Source: Acidobacteriota bacterium | GTDB lineage: Bacteria > Acidobacteriota > Thermoanaerobaculia > UBA5066 | NCBI GenBank assembly: GCA_016716715.1 | Contig: JADJVE010000003.1 | Span: 186,001-250,000 of the forward strand | Direction: 5' to 3' | DNA: 64,000 bases | Shown here: piece after piece, positions 24,745 to 33,618 of the stretch | Position numbering within the stretch: position 1 is the first letter of the stretch | Layout: every line of letters starts with the position of its first letter | The notes under the pieces: generated by a model | What the model was told of the DNA's origin: nothing | Databases searched by the model: none | The model's input: the letters and a program-made list of their open reading frames with translations, nothing else | Translations under genes and position numbers: made by a program

Positions 24745-26294
24745 GCCCGGACCCGCGCTCCCTCGAGGAGCGCCTCCGGCAGGCCGAGGAGCGCATCGCG
24801 GCGCTCAACCGGATCGGAATCGCGCTCTCGGCCGAGCGCGACCTCGAGAAGCTCCTCGAGACGATCCTCACGGAGTCGCGCCGGTTCTCCGGGTCCGAGG
24901 CGGGCTCCCTCTACCTCGCCGAGGACGTGCCCGGCGGCGGAAGGCGGCTGCGCTTCAAGCTCGCGCAGAACGACGCCGTTTCGTTCGCCTTCAAGGAACG
25001 CACCGTGCCCGTCGACGAGGGGAGCCTCGCGGGCTGGGTCGCCGTGCACGGCGCCCCGCTCGTTCTCGGGGATGCCTACGCGATTCCGAAGGACGCCCCC
25101 TACCGGCACAACGACGCCTTCGACGTCGCGACGGGGTTCCGGACGCGCGCGATGCTCGTCGTCCCCATGAAGGACCACCTCGGGGACCTCGTCGGCGTCC
25201 TCCAGCTCATGAACCGGCTCGGGCCCGCGGGCCCGGAGCCGTACCCGGAAGACCTCGTCCCGCTCCTCCTCTCCCTTGCGACGCAGGCGGCGGTCTGCCT
25301 GAAGGCGAACCAGCTCACGGCCTCCATCCGCCGCCTCTTTGAGGACTTCGCGCAGGCGGCCATCGTGGCCGTCGAGCAGCGCGACCCGACGACCGCCGGC
25401 CACAGCAACCGCGTCGCGGCCCTCACGGTCGAGCTCGCGGGGCTCGTGGACCGCGCGCCGGACGGCCCGTACGCCTCCGTCTCGTTCTCGCGCGAGGAGA
25501 TGCGCGAGATCTTCACGGCGGCCCTCCTGCACGACTTCGGAAAGATCTCGATCCCCGAGCGCGTGCTCGTCAAGGCGAAGAAGATCGAGCAGGACGGGTT
25601 GCGCCGGATCCGCGACCGCTTCGACTACGTTCTCGCCGCGGCGGAGTTCGAGGACGCGCGAGCGCTGCTGGAGCGCCTTGCGAAGGACGGGCGGCCGGTG
25701 ACGGACCGCGACCTCGCCGCGCTCGCGGAGGCGGCGGACTCGCGGAGCCGGGAGATCGAGGCGGCGTTCGAGGAGGTCGCCGCCGCGAACGAGCCGACGA
25801 TCCTCCCGAAGGACGCACGCGGAACTCTCGAACGGCTCGTCGGGCGCCCGTGGCGCGACCGGCGCGGCCGGACGGCGACGCTTCTCCTGCCCGAGGAGTT
25901 CCGGTTCCTCTCCATCGCGCAGGGAAGCCTCTCGCAGGAGGAACGGCTCGACGTCGAGAGCCACGTGACGCACACCTGGCGGTTCCTCTCGACGATTCCG
26001 TGGACGCCGGACCTCGCGCGCGTCCCCCAGATCGCGTACGCGCACCACGAGAAGCTCGACGGCTCGGGCTACCCGAGGCGCGTCGGCCCGCAGGAGATCC
26101 CGCCCGCGGCGCGCGCGCTCACGGTCTGCGACATCTACGACGCGCTCACCGCGTCGGACCGCCCCTACAAGAAGGCGATGCCGCACGACCGCGCTCTCGA
26201 GGTCCTCGCGGCCGAGGCCGAGAAGGACAAGCTGGACATCTGGCTCGTGAAGGCGTTCATAGAGGGGCGGGTCTGGACGGCGCTCTCCCGTTGA
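24741..26294 (+). CDS. GAF - HD-GYP phosphodiesterase
   Basis: 517 residues. A coiled N-terminus precedes a GAF domain (about 20-180), then an HD-GYP domain. The metal-binding HD pair is H264-D265 in LLHDFGKI, and the GYP part is HHEKLDGSGYP (HHE at 435-437), then DIYDALTASDRPYKKA. All HD-GYP metal ligands appear present, so c-di-GMP hydrolysis is likely. The HD and HHE motifs are 171 residues apart, about 100 more than usual, because of a charged helical insertion (about 275-400). GTG start within GTGA ties its translation to the histidine kinase; its own stop overlaps a TTG start. Confidence 0.9.
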   Translation: MSPDPRSLEERLRQAEERIAALNRIGIALSAERDLEKLLETILTESRRFSGSEAGSLYLAEDVPGGGRRLRFKLAQNDAVSFAFKERTVPVDEGSLAGWVAVHGAPLVLGDAYAIPKDAPYRHNDAFDVATGFRTRAMLVVPMKDHLGDLVGVLQLMNRLGPAGPEPYPEDLVPLLLSLATQAAVCLKANQLTASIRRLFEDFAQAAIVAVEQRDPTTAGHSNRVAALTVELAGLVDRAPDGPYASVSFSREEMREIFTAALLHDFGKISIPERVLVKAKKIEQDGLRRIRDRFDYVLAAAEFEDARALLERLAKDGRPVTDRDLAALAEAADSRSREIEAAFEEVAAANEPTILPKDARGTLERLVGRPWRDRRGRTATLLLPEEFRFLSIAQGSLSQEERLDVESHVTHTWRFLSTIPWTPDLARVPQIAYAHHEKLDGSGYPRRVGPQEIPPAARALTVCDIYDALTASDRPYKKAMPHDRALEVLAAEAEKDKLDIWLVKAFIEGRVWTALSR

Positions 26295-26950
26295 AAGCCG
26301 CTTTCGCCGCGGTGCTCCTCCTGGCCGCCCATGTCGCCACGGCGGCGCCTGCGAGGTGGCATTTCACCTTCGAGAAGACGTGGGAGATTTCAATTCTCTT
26401 TGAAAGGGAGGAGAAGGGAGACTCCACCCGTCTCCTCGTTTCTTCGCCGGCGGGACGTTTCGTGTTCCTTTCCTCTCAGGACCTCTCCGGTCGCGACTCC
26501 TCGGAGAGCATCCGGCGCCTCCCGCGGGGCGAGACGCTCACCCGTCGCCTCGTGCTTTCTTCATTCAAAGAAATCCCTTCCTGTTCTTCCGTGCGCCCGC
26601 CCGATGCCTGCGTGGTCTTCACCGGCGAGAACGGATCTTTCGGCGCGCCGATCTCGGCGTTCGCGGGCTCCACGGCCCAGCCTCTGCGCGGGAAGGCCGG
26701 AGCGCTCGTATCACCCGGTATGCGCGACGCGCTGTTCGCCCTCGCGCCGCTCCTTCCGGCGGTTGCGGAGTTCGGCTCCTATTCCAGGGATTTCCTCGGT
26801 CTCGTCTGGCCCGAGAGGTTCGCGGCGCCGCAGAAGCTCGTGCGCGGAGAGCGAGGGCCCGGGTGCAATTTCGACGCGACTTTCGGCTTCCCGTGCTCGG
26901 ACGAGGAGAAAGCGCGCGAGACGAAGCGCTTTGCGGACCCGAGGCGTTGA
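26291..26950 (+). CDS. Secreted protein of unknown function, coupled to the HD-GYP gene
   Basis: 219 residues starting with TTG 26291, which overlaps the preceding stop (TTGA). The first 18 residues are a signal peptide (AAFAAVLLLAAHVATAA). The mature part contains four Cys (two in PSCSSVRPPDAC, two in GPGCNFDATFGFPC) that could form disulfides. I recognise no domain. Codon use from 26380 to 26650 is visibly less G+C-rich at third positions (aat, ttt, aga) than its neighbours, hinting at relaxed constraint or later acquisition. Its place at the end of a histidine kinase / HD-GYP operon suggests an extracytoplasmic output or sensor partner, which is speculation. Confidence 0.7.
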   Translation: MKAAFAAVLLLAAHVATAAPARWHFTFEKTWEISILFEREEKGDSTRLLVSSPAGRFVFLSSQDLSGRDSSESIRRLPRGETLTRRLVLSSFKEIPSCSSVRPPDACVVFTGENGSFGAPISAFAGSTAQPLRGKAGALVSPGMRDALFALAPLLPAVAEFGSYSRDFLGLVWPERFAAPQKLVRGERGPGCNFDATFGFPCSDEEKARETKRFADPRR

Positions 26951-26987
26951 TGCCGGCAATGCGAGAATCCCGCGAGGACCTTCTTCG

Positions 26988-27581
26988 ATGACCGGGCCGA
27001 ACCCCACTCCGCCGGGCGACGTGACCGGGCTCCTTCTCGCCTGGAACGGGGGGGACCGCGAGGCGCTCGAGAAGCTCGTCCCGCTCGTCTACGACGAGCT
27101 TCGAAAGCGCGCACGGCGCGCTCTCGCGAAGGAGCGGCGCGGCCACACGCTTCAGCCCACCGCGCTCGTCCACGAGGCTTACATGCGCCTCGTCGACCAG
27201 AGCCGCGTGCCCTGGCAGGATCGGTTCCACTTCTACGCCGTCTCGGCGCGGGCGATGCGGCAGGTCCTCGTCGACCACGCGCGCCGCCGTCTCGCCGACA
27301 AGCGGGACGGCGGAAAGACGTTCGTCCCTCTCTCGCGGGCGGGCGACGAAGCCGCGACGCCGCCGCCCAGCCTCGACGTTCTCGCCCTCGACCAGGCGCT
27401 CGAGCGGCTCGCTTCACTCGACCCGCGGCAGGCGAAGCTCGTCGAGCTGCGCGTGTACGGCGGCCTCACGATCGACGAAGCTGCCGAGGCTCTCGAGGTG
27501 TCGGCGGCGACGGTCAGCCGGGACTGGCGGCACGCGGAGGCGTGGCTCCACCGCGAGATGGCGGGGTCCGCGGCGCCGTGA
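26988..27581 (+). CDS. ECF-type RNA polymerase sigma factor (TIGR02999-like)
   Basis: 197 residues. Region 2 reads VYDELRKRARRALAKERRGH, then LQPTALVHEAYMRLVDQ and HFYAVSARAMRQVLVDHARRR, phrases typical of the Acidobacteria/Planctomycetes ECF subgroup TIGR02999. Region 4 is the HTH VELRVYGGLTIDEAAEALE-VSAATVSRDW. These sigma factors usually lie next to a Ser/Thr kinase and lack a classical anti-sigma factor; phosphorylation is thought to control them. Here the stop overlaps the kinase GTG (GTGA), fully consistent. The ATG at 26988 has no good SD. Confidence 0.9.
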   Translation: MTGPNPTPPGDVTGLLLAWNGGDREALEKLVPLVYDELRKRARRALAKERRGHTLQPTALVHEAYMRLVDQSRVPWQDRFHFYAVSARAMRQVLVDHARRRLADKRDGGKTFVPLSRAGDEAATPPPSLDVLALDQALERLASLDPRQAKLVELRVYGGLTIDEAAEALEVSAATVSRDWRHAEAWLHREMAGSAAP

Positions 27582-30106
27582 CGCCCGAGACTTACGGCCG
27601 CGCGAAGGAGATCTTTCTCGACGCGCTGGAGGCTCCCGAGGGCGCACGCGCGGCGCTCGTCGCGACCCGGTGCGGCGGCGACGAGGCTCTCCGCCGCGAA
27701 GTCGAGGCCCTGCTCTCCTCGGACCAGGAGGGCGCGGGGTTCCTCGAACGGGCTCCTCTGCCACCGCTGCCCTCGAGCGACGCCGAGGAGGTCGCGCCGC
27801 CGGCGCGCGTGGGCCCGTACCGGCTCCTCCGCGAGATCGGGCGGGGCGGCATGGGGTCCGTCTACCTCGCCGAACGGGCGGACGAGGCCTACGCGGGGCG
27901 CGTCGCCGTGAAGCTCGTCCGGCGCGGGATGGACACCGAGGACATCCTCCGCCGCTTCCGGACGGAGCGGCAGATCCTCGCGTCGCTTCAGCATCCGAAC
28001 ATCGCGCGCCTGCTCGACGGGGGCACGACGGAGGACGGGCGTCCGTACTTCGTGATGGAGCACATCGAGGGCCGGACGCTGACGGAGGACGTGCGCGCGA
28101 AGGGGCGGTCCCTCGCGGAGCGCATCGCCCTCTTCCGGGTCGTGTGCGGCGCCGTCCAGCACGCGCACGGGATGCTCGTCGTCCACCGCGACATCAAGCC
28201 GTCCAACGTCCTCGTGATGGAGGACGGCACGGTCAAGCTCCTCGACTTCGGACTCGCCAAGGTGCTCGCGCCGTCCGCAACGGGAGACCCGGACCGCACG
28301 ACGGCGGCCACGGCCATCTTCACTCCGGAGTACACGTCGCCGGAGCAGCTCGCGGGACGCGCGATCACGACGTCCGCCGACGTCTACTCCCTCGGCGTCA
28401 TGCTCTACGAGCTCCTCGCCGACGCGCATCCGTACCGCGAGGCGGCCACCGCGCCGGCCCTCCTTTGGCGGGCCATCTGCGAGGTGGACCCGCCGCCACC
28501 CTCGGAGGCGGCCGAGCGCGCCAAGGGGCCGGACGCGGCGCGGCGCGCGGCCGGCCTGAGGGGCGACCTCGACGCGATCGTCCTCAAGGCGATGCGGAAG
28601 GAGCCCGGGCGCCGGTACGCGACCGTGGACCAGCTCTCCGAGGACCTCCGCCGCCATCTCGACGGGCTGCCCGTCGAGGCGCGGCCCGAGAGCGCGGCCT
28701 ACCGTCTCGGCAAGTTCGTGAGCCGCCACCGGACGGCGGCCGCCGCGGCGGCGGTCGCCGCTCTCTCTCTCGCCGTCGGCTTCGGCGTCGCTCTCCACCA
28801 GGCGCGAATCGCGCGCGCGCACGAGGCGGTCTCGAAGAAGCGCCTCGAAGACGTGCGCGCCCTCGCGAACACGCTCCTCTTCGAGCTGAACGATTCGCTC
28901 GCGGCCGTGCCCGGTACCGTGAGATCGCGCGAGCTCCTCGTCCGCCGCGGCCTCGAGTACCTGAGCCGGCTCGACCCTGCCGCGGAACCCGAGGACCTCG
29001 CGCTGCTGCGCGACGTCGCGGCCGCGTACGAGAAGCTCGCGGACGTACAGGGTGGGGGAAATGCGAGCCTGGGAGACGCCGCCGGTGCGCAGGAGAGCCT
29101 GCGCAAGGCGGTCGTGCTGCGGGAGAGGACCGCTCAGTCGCATTCCGCGACGCTTCAGGACCGGCTGGACCTCGCCCGCGCACGTTCGTCGCTGGCGGGA
29201 ATGCTCGGCCCGAGCTCGGAGGAGGCCCTCCGGCTGAGCGCGGCCGCGGTGAAGACCGCCGAGGAGGCTCTCGCGCTCGCGCCCGCGGACCGAAGCGTCC
29301 GCAAGCGCCTTGCGATCGTCCTCGACGCGCGGGCCATGGTCCTCACCCAGCGAGGTGACTTCGAGGACGCCCTCGCGGCCCGTCGGCGCGAAGCGGGCCT
29401 TTTCGACCTCCTCGCGGCCGATCCCGGGGCAACCGACAACGAACGGCGCAATCAGGCGCTCGTCTCGCGATACCTTGCGAGTCTCTATGACCGTCTCGTG
29501 CGCGTCGCGGAGGCGGAGCGCGAGTACCGGCGGGCGGTCGAGATCGACGAGGCACGGCTTGCGGCCGCCCCTCGCAACGCGGAGACGATGGTGGACGCCT
29601 CGCACAGCCTGCGATCGCTCGCGGTCTTTCTGCGGAGGTCCAACCGTCCGGCCGAGGCGTTGCCGCATGCCGAGAGGGCCGCCGCGCTCGCGGGCGAGAT
29701 CGCCGCGAAGGATCCGGCGGATGTGGGCGCGCAGCTTGCCGCGCTGAGGGCGCGGCTGCAGGTCGCCCAGACGCACACGTCGCTCGGGCGCTTCCGCGAG
29801 GCACGCCGGATGATCCTCGATGGAATCGCCCGGCTCGACTCCCTCGCCAGGGCCGGTGTGACCGCGGGGCGGCTTCCCGGCAGTTTCGGGGCTCACGACG
29901 TCGCTCTCGCCGAAACCTGGGAGATGGAGATGCAGGGAGCCCGGGGCAAGGACCGGGAAGCCGCGCGTCGCGAGGCCCTCGCGGTCTACGAAGCGGCGCG
30001 TCGGACTTTCGCCGAGATGGAACGGCTCGGACAGCTCAGCCCGACGGACCTCGTGCTGCGAGACACGACGGCAGGAAGGCTCGTCGGCCTCGCCGAGGCT
30101 CGCTAG
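27578..30106 (+). CDS. Ser/Thr protein kinase with TM segment and TPR-like C-terminus
   Basis: 842 residues from a GTG overlapping the sigma-factor stop. An N-terminal helical region (1-75, YGRAKEIFLDALEAPEGAR) is typical of sigma-linked kinases. The kinase domain (about 80-355) has GRGGMGSV, Lys112, HRDIKPSN (H203-R204-D205), DFG (223-225) and YTSPEQ. One transmembrane helix lies near 390-410. The extracytoplasmic 430 residues are helical pairs with TPR character (AAYEKLADVQ, ALAPADRSVRKRLAIVL, EREYRRAVEIDEARLAAAP). It probably senses an external or envelope signal and acts on the adjacent ECF factor. Its TAG stop shares the palindrome CTAG with the convergent permease. Confidence 0.92.
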   Translation: MTPETYGRAKEIFLDALEAPEGARAALVATRCGGDEALRREVEALLSSDQEGAGFLERAPLPPLPSSDAEEVAPPARVGPYRLLREIGRGGMGSVYLAERADEAYAGRVAVKLVRRGMDTEDILRRFRTERQILASLQHPNIARLLDGGTTEDGRPYFVMEHIEGRTLTEDVRAKGRSLAERIALFRVVCGAVQHAHGMLVVHRDIKPSNVLVMEDGTVKLLDFGLAKVLAPSATGDPDRTTAATAIFTPEYTSPEQLAGRAITTSADVYSLGVMLYELLADAHPYREAATAPALLWRAICEVDPPPPSEAAERAKGPDAARRAAGLRGDLDAIVLKAMRKEPGRRYATVDQLSEDLRRHLDGLPVEARPESAAYRLGKFVSRHRTAAAAAAVAALSLAVGFGVALHQARIARAHEAVSKKRLEDVRALANTLLFELNDSLAAVPGTVRSRELLVRRGLEYLSRLDPAAEPEDLALLRDVAAAYEKLADVQGGGNASLGDAAGAQESLRKAVVLRERTAQSHSATLQDRLDLARARSSLAGMLGPSSEEALRLSAAAVKTAEEALALAPADRSVRKRLAIVLDARAMVLTQRGDFEDALAARRREAGLFDLLAADPGATDNERRNQALVSRYLASLYDRLVRVAEAEREYRRAVEIDEARLAAAPRNAETMVDASHSLRSLAVFLRRSNRPAEALPHAERAAALAGEIAAKDPADVGAQLAALRARLQVAQTHTSLGRFREARRMILDGIARLDSLARAGVTAGRLPGSFGAHDVALAETWEMEMQGARGKDREAARREALAVYEAARRTFAEMERLGQLSPTDLVLRDTTAGRLVGLAEAR

Positions 30107-31467
30107 CGGCGTTCCGCCACGCGCCGCCCTTGCCAGGCGTACACGGCGACGCCCGCGGCGAGGATCAGGAGGCCTCGCGCGGCGTCCCTCGGAGCGTCGA
30201 GGGCGATGGCGACGGTGAAGACGAGCGACGTGACGACGTAGAACGCCGGGATCCACGGGTAGCCGGGCGTCTTCCACGGCGCGTCCGGCTGCCGGCGGCG
30301 GTAGACGAAGAGGGCGGCGCCGCCGAGCGCGTAGAAGAACGTCGCTGCGAAGGAGACCGTCGCGACGAGCTCGTCGAACTTGCCCGAGAGCGTCAGCGCC
30401 GCGGAGAAGACCGCCTGGAACACGAGGCCGAACGCGGGCGTCGCGTACTTCGGGTGAAGGCGCGCGAACGGCGCGGGGAGTCGGCCGTCTTGCGCGGCGG
30501 CCCACGCGATACGCGGCGCCGGGATGATGTTCGCGGCGAGGGAGCCGAGGACGGACACGATCACCGCGATCGAGAGCCAGCGGGCCGCGCCGTCACCGAA
30601 CAGGACCTTCACGGCCGTCTCGGCCGCGCGCGGGGACGCGCCGAGCACGGCCGCAGGCGCCGCTCCGAGATAGACCGCGTTCGCCCCGAGGTAAAGGAGG
30701 GCGACCGCGCCGACGCCGAGGATGAGCCCGCCGGGGATGTCGCGCTTCGGGTTCTTCACCTCGGCGCCGAGGGCCGAAAGGTTGATCCAGCCGTCGTATG
30801 CCCACAGGACGCCCGCGAGCGCGCCGCCGACGGAGATCGCGAGGGGAGCGTTCATCGGCGGGAATGCGAGGGACGGCCGGACGGCCTTCGCGGCCGTCAG
30901 CCCGAAGCCGACGAGGGCGATCACCGAGCCGATCTTCACGACCGTGAGGACGTCGTTCAGCCGGCCGCCTTCCTTGATCCCCAGGACGTTCCACGCCGAA
31001 AGCGCGAACGCCGTCGCGATCGCGACGAGCTGGCCCTGTGAGACCGGCAGGCCGAAAGCGGAGAAGGCGGGAGCCGCAGTTCCGAGAACGGGGAAGAACG
31101 AACCGAGGAACTCCGCGAACGCGGTCGAGAGGGCGGCGACGGTTCCCGGCATCACGACGAAGACGAGCGCCCACATGTAGAGGAAGCCCCAGATCGGCCC
31201 GAACGTCTCGGAGAGGTACACGTACGGGCCGCCGGCCGCAGGGCGGCGCGCGCCGAGCTCGGCGTACGTCAGCCCGGCGGCGGCGGCGTGGACGGCGCCG
31301 ATCACCCACACGACGACGATCCACGAGGGGAAGGCCGCCTTGCGGATGACGTTGCCGGCCGAGAGGAAGATCCCGCTCCCGATCATCGAGCCGGCGACGT
31401 ACAGGACACAGTCCCACAGCCCGAGGGCTCTCACGAGCTGCGTCGCGCCGCGGCGTCCTTCAATCAC
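30103..31467 (-). CDS. APC-superfamily amino acid permease
   Basis: A 454-residue integral membrane protein with about 12 hydrophobic segments. It opens with the APC signature VGSMIGSGIFLS-like stretch (VAGSMIGSGIFLSAG, residues about 24-38) and GGPYVYLSETFGPIWGFLYM, then WAYDGWINLSALGAEVKNP. This is the LAT/y+ type arrangement, in which TM1 GSGIF binds the substrate amino acid backbone. Substrate cannot be fixed. GTG at 31467 follows a TAGGCT box 9 nt upstream on the minus strand. It is divergent from the helicase gene, with 45 bp between starts. Confidence 0.92.
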   Translation of the reverse strand: MIEGRRGATQLVRALGLWDCVLYVAGSMIGSGIFLSAGNVIRKAAFPSWIVVVWVIGAVHAAAAGLTYAELGARRPAAGGPYVYLSETFGPIWGFLYMWALVFVVMPGTVAALSTAFAEFLGSFFPVLGTAAPAFSAFGLPVSQGQLVAIATAFALSAWNVLGIKEGGRLNDVLTVVKIGSVIALVGFGLTAAKAVRPSLAFPPMNAPLAISVGGALAGVLWAYDGWINLSALGAEVKNPKRDIPGGLILGVGAVALLYLGANAVYLGAAPAAVLGASPRAAETAVKVLFGDGAARWLSIAVIVSVLGSLAANIIPAPRIAWAAAQDGRLPAPFARLHPKYATPAFGLVFQAVFSAALTLSGKFDELVATVSFAATFFYALGGAALFVYRRRQPDAPWKTPGYPWIPAFYVVTSLVFTVAIALDAPRDAARGLLILAAGVAVYAWQGRRVAERR

Positions 31468-31476
31468 GCGCGGCGA

Positions 31477-31482
31477 AGCCTA
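31477..31482 (-). promoter_or_regulatory. -10 box (TAGGCT) of the permease gene
   Basis: TAGGCT on the minus strand ends 9 nt before the GTG at 31467. It sits in a 45-bp divergent intergenic region. Confidence 0.35.
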
Positions 31483-31500
31483 GCAGGCGTCCCGGAGGGG

Positions 31501-31506
31501 TAATCT
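31501..31506 (+). promoter_or_regulatory. -10 box (TAATCT) of the helicase operon
   Basis: TAATCT ends 6 nt before the GTG at 31513. GGAGGGG lies at 31494-31500 but would be too far (12 nt) for a normal SD, so a leaderless start is favoured. Confidence 0.4.
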
Positions 31507-31512
31507 CCGGCC

Positions 31513-33618
31513 GTGACGGACGGCCCGCCCGCGACCCGCAGGTACGTGCTCAAGCGCACGGTTGCGAAGAGCTACCGCGTGGATTACGCGCGCGAGCTGA
31601 ACGAGGAGCAGAAGGCCGTCGTCTTCGCGCCGGACGGCCCGACGCTCGTCGTGGCGGGCGCCGGCTCGGGCAAGACGCGCACGCTCGTCTACCGCGTCTC
31701 GCGCCTCATCGAGGACGGCGCAGACCCCGCGTCGCTCCTCCTCCTGACGTTCACGAACCGCGCCGCGCGCGAGATGAAGCGGCGCGTCGAGGCCCTCATC
31801 GGCGCGGACCTCGTGCGCGCGACCGCGGGGACGTTTCACTCGGTGGGCGCGCGCCTCCTGCGCCCGCACGCCGAGCTTCTCGGCTTCAAGCCGAACTTCA
31901 CGATCCTCGACTCGGAGGACACGAAAGACCTCCTCGAGTCCGCGACGTCCGACATCGGCGTTCCCGTCACGGAGCGCCGCTTCCCGAAGGGCGACCTCCT
32001 GCGCGCGATCGTGTCCCTGTGCGTGAACACGGGGCGGAAGCTCGACGACGTCATCACGGAGGAGCACCCGCACTTTCTCCCGCAGATCGATGCGATCCGG
32101 ACGGTCGTGCACCGCTATCTCGAGCGGAAAGTCCTCGCGAACGGGATGGACTACGACGACCTCCTCCTGAACTGGAAGCGGCTCATGCTCGAGCGCCCCG
32201 AGATCCGGCGCTCCTTCGGGCTGAGGTTCAAACACGTCCTCGTCGACGAGTACCAGGACGTGAACCATCTGCAGGCCGACCTCGTGGACATGGTCGTTCA
32301 GGACGTCGAGAAGCCGAACGTGATGGTCGTGGGCGACGACGCGCAGTCCATCTACTCGTTCCGGGGCGCCGACTTCGAGGCCCTCCTGGGCTTCCCGGAC
32401 CGCCATCCGGGGACGTCCGTGTTCCCGCTCGAGACGAACTACCGTTCGACGCCCGAGATCCTGCGCCTCGCGGACGCGTCGATCGCCGGGAACACGCGGC
32501 GCTTCGAAAAGACGCTCAAGCCCGTGCGCCCGTCCGGCGTGCCCGTCGCCGTCGTCGGCGCGTCGGACGTCTCGCAACAGGCCGAGTTCGTCGCGCAGCG
32601 CGTCCTCGAGCTGCGCGACGAAGGGACGCCGCTGAACGAGATCGCCGTCCTGTACCGCGCGCACCACCAGGCCCTCGAGCTCCAGATCGAGCTCACGCGC
32701 CGGGGCATTCCGTACGAGATCCGCTCTGGTATGCGCTTCTTCGAGCAGCAGCACGTGAAGGACGTCCTCGCGTACCTGCGCCTGCTCGTGAACCCGAAGG
32801 AGGAGACGTCCTTCAAGCGGCTCCTCAAGCTCCTCCCGAAGGTGGGCGAGCGCACGGCCGCGACGCTCTGGACGGCCGTGGGCGACCTGCCCGACCCCGT
32901 CGCCGCGTTCTGCCGGACGGACTTCCGGAAGGCGCCGGCGGGCGCGCAGGGCGGCCTGAAGAAGCTCGCCGCGACGCTGGAATCACTGCGAAAGCCCTCG
33001 CTCCGGAGCGCTCCGGCCGAGGCGATCCGGTACGTGGTGGACGAAGGCGGCTACGCCCACGTCGCGAAGTCGAAGTTCGACAACCACCAGGCGCGCCTCG
33101 ACGATCTCGAGGCACTGGCCCAGTTCGCGCTGCCGTACGACGGCGTCGAGAGCTTCCTCGAGGAGGTCACGCTCTTCGGCGAGCCGACGGGCGAGACGAC
33201 GATCGCTGGGGAAAAGGAAGACGAGCGCCTCGTCCTTTCGTCCGTCCACCAGGCCAAGGGCCTCGAATGGCGGGCCGTCTTCGTCATCGGGCTCATCGAG
33301 GACCGATTTCCGAACGTCCGCGCGGCCCGGACGGCCCCGGGGCTCGAGGAGGAGCGCCGCCTCTTCTACGTGGCGGCGACGCGCGCGAAGGACGAGCTCT
33401 TCCTCGTCCACCCGCTCGCCGCGTTCGACCGGTACGGCATCGTCGTCGTGACGGAGGCGAGCCGGTTCCTGCGCGAGCTCGCGGACGACCTCTTCGAGCG
33501 GTGGGTCCTCGAGCCCGGGCCCGCGCTCCCGATGGTGCCGGGCGCGCCGCCCGCCCCGCGCCTCGCGGAGGCGGACGATCCGACCGTGGAGGACGATCCC
33601 GAGGACGTGGTGAACTGA
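31513..33618 (+). CDS. UvrD/Rep-family superfamily I DNA helicase
   Basis: 701 residues. ATP-dependent 3'-5' helicase motifs are in order: Q-motif LNEEQKAVV, Walker A GAGSGKT (49-55), Ia LTFTNRAAREMKRR, Walker B VDEYQDVN, motif III GDDAQSIYSFRGA, motif IV ETNYRS, V SSVHQAKGLEW and VI RRLFYVAATRAKD. The order and length match PcrA/UvrD/Rep. The tail after residue 640 is a short acidic Pro-rich extension rather than the usual RNA-polymerase-binding Tudor. Roles in repair or replication restart are inferred. The stop overlaps the next gene (TGATG), an unusual metabolic partner. Confidence 0.94.
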   Translation: MTDGPPATRRYVLKRTVAKSYRVDYARELNEEQKAVVFAPDGPTLVVAGAGSGKTRTLVYRVSRLIEDGADPASLLLLTFTNRAAREMKRRVEALIGADLVRATAGTFHSVGARLLRPHAELLGFKPNFTILDSEDTKDLLESATSDIGVPVTERRFPKGDLLRAIVSLCVNTGRKLDDVITEEHPHFLPQIDAIRTVVHRYLERKVLANGMDYDDLLLNWKRLMLERPEIRRSFGLRFKHVLVDEYQDVNHLQADLVDMVVQDVEKPNVMVVGDDAQSIYSFRGADFEALLGFPDRHPGTSVFPLETNYRSTPEILRLADASIAGNTRRFEKTLKPVRPSGVPVAVVGASDVSQQAEFVAQRVLELRDEGTPLNEIAVLYRAHHQALELQIELTRRGIPYEIRSGMRFFEQQHVKDVLAYLRLLVNPKEETSFKRLLKLLPKVGERTAATLWTAVGDLPDPVAAFCRTDFRKAPAGAQGGLKKLAATLESLRKPSLRSAPAEAIRYVVDEGGYAHVAKSKFDNHQARLDDLEALAQFALPYDGVESFLEEVTLFGEPTGETTIAGEKEDERLVLSSVHQAKGLEWRAVFVIGLIEDRFPNVRAARTAPGLEEERRLFYVAATRAKDELFLVHPLAAFDRYGIVVVTEASRFLRELADDLFERWVLEPGPALPMVPGAPPAPRLAEADDPTVEDDPEDVVN

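Noticed and set aside
7185..30106. The three Ser/Thr kinases as one defence or toxin module
   Set aside because: They are far apart, of different architectures, and in contexts typical of ordinary signalling in Acidobacteriota-like genomes.
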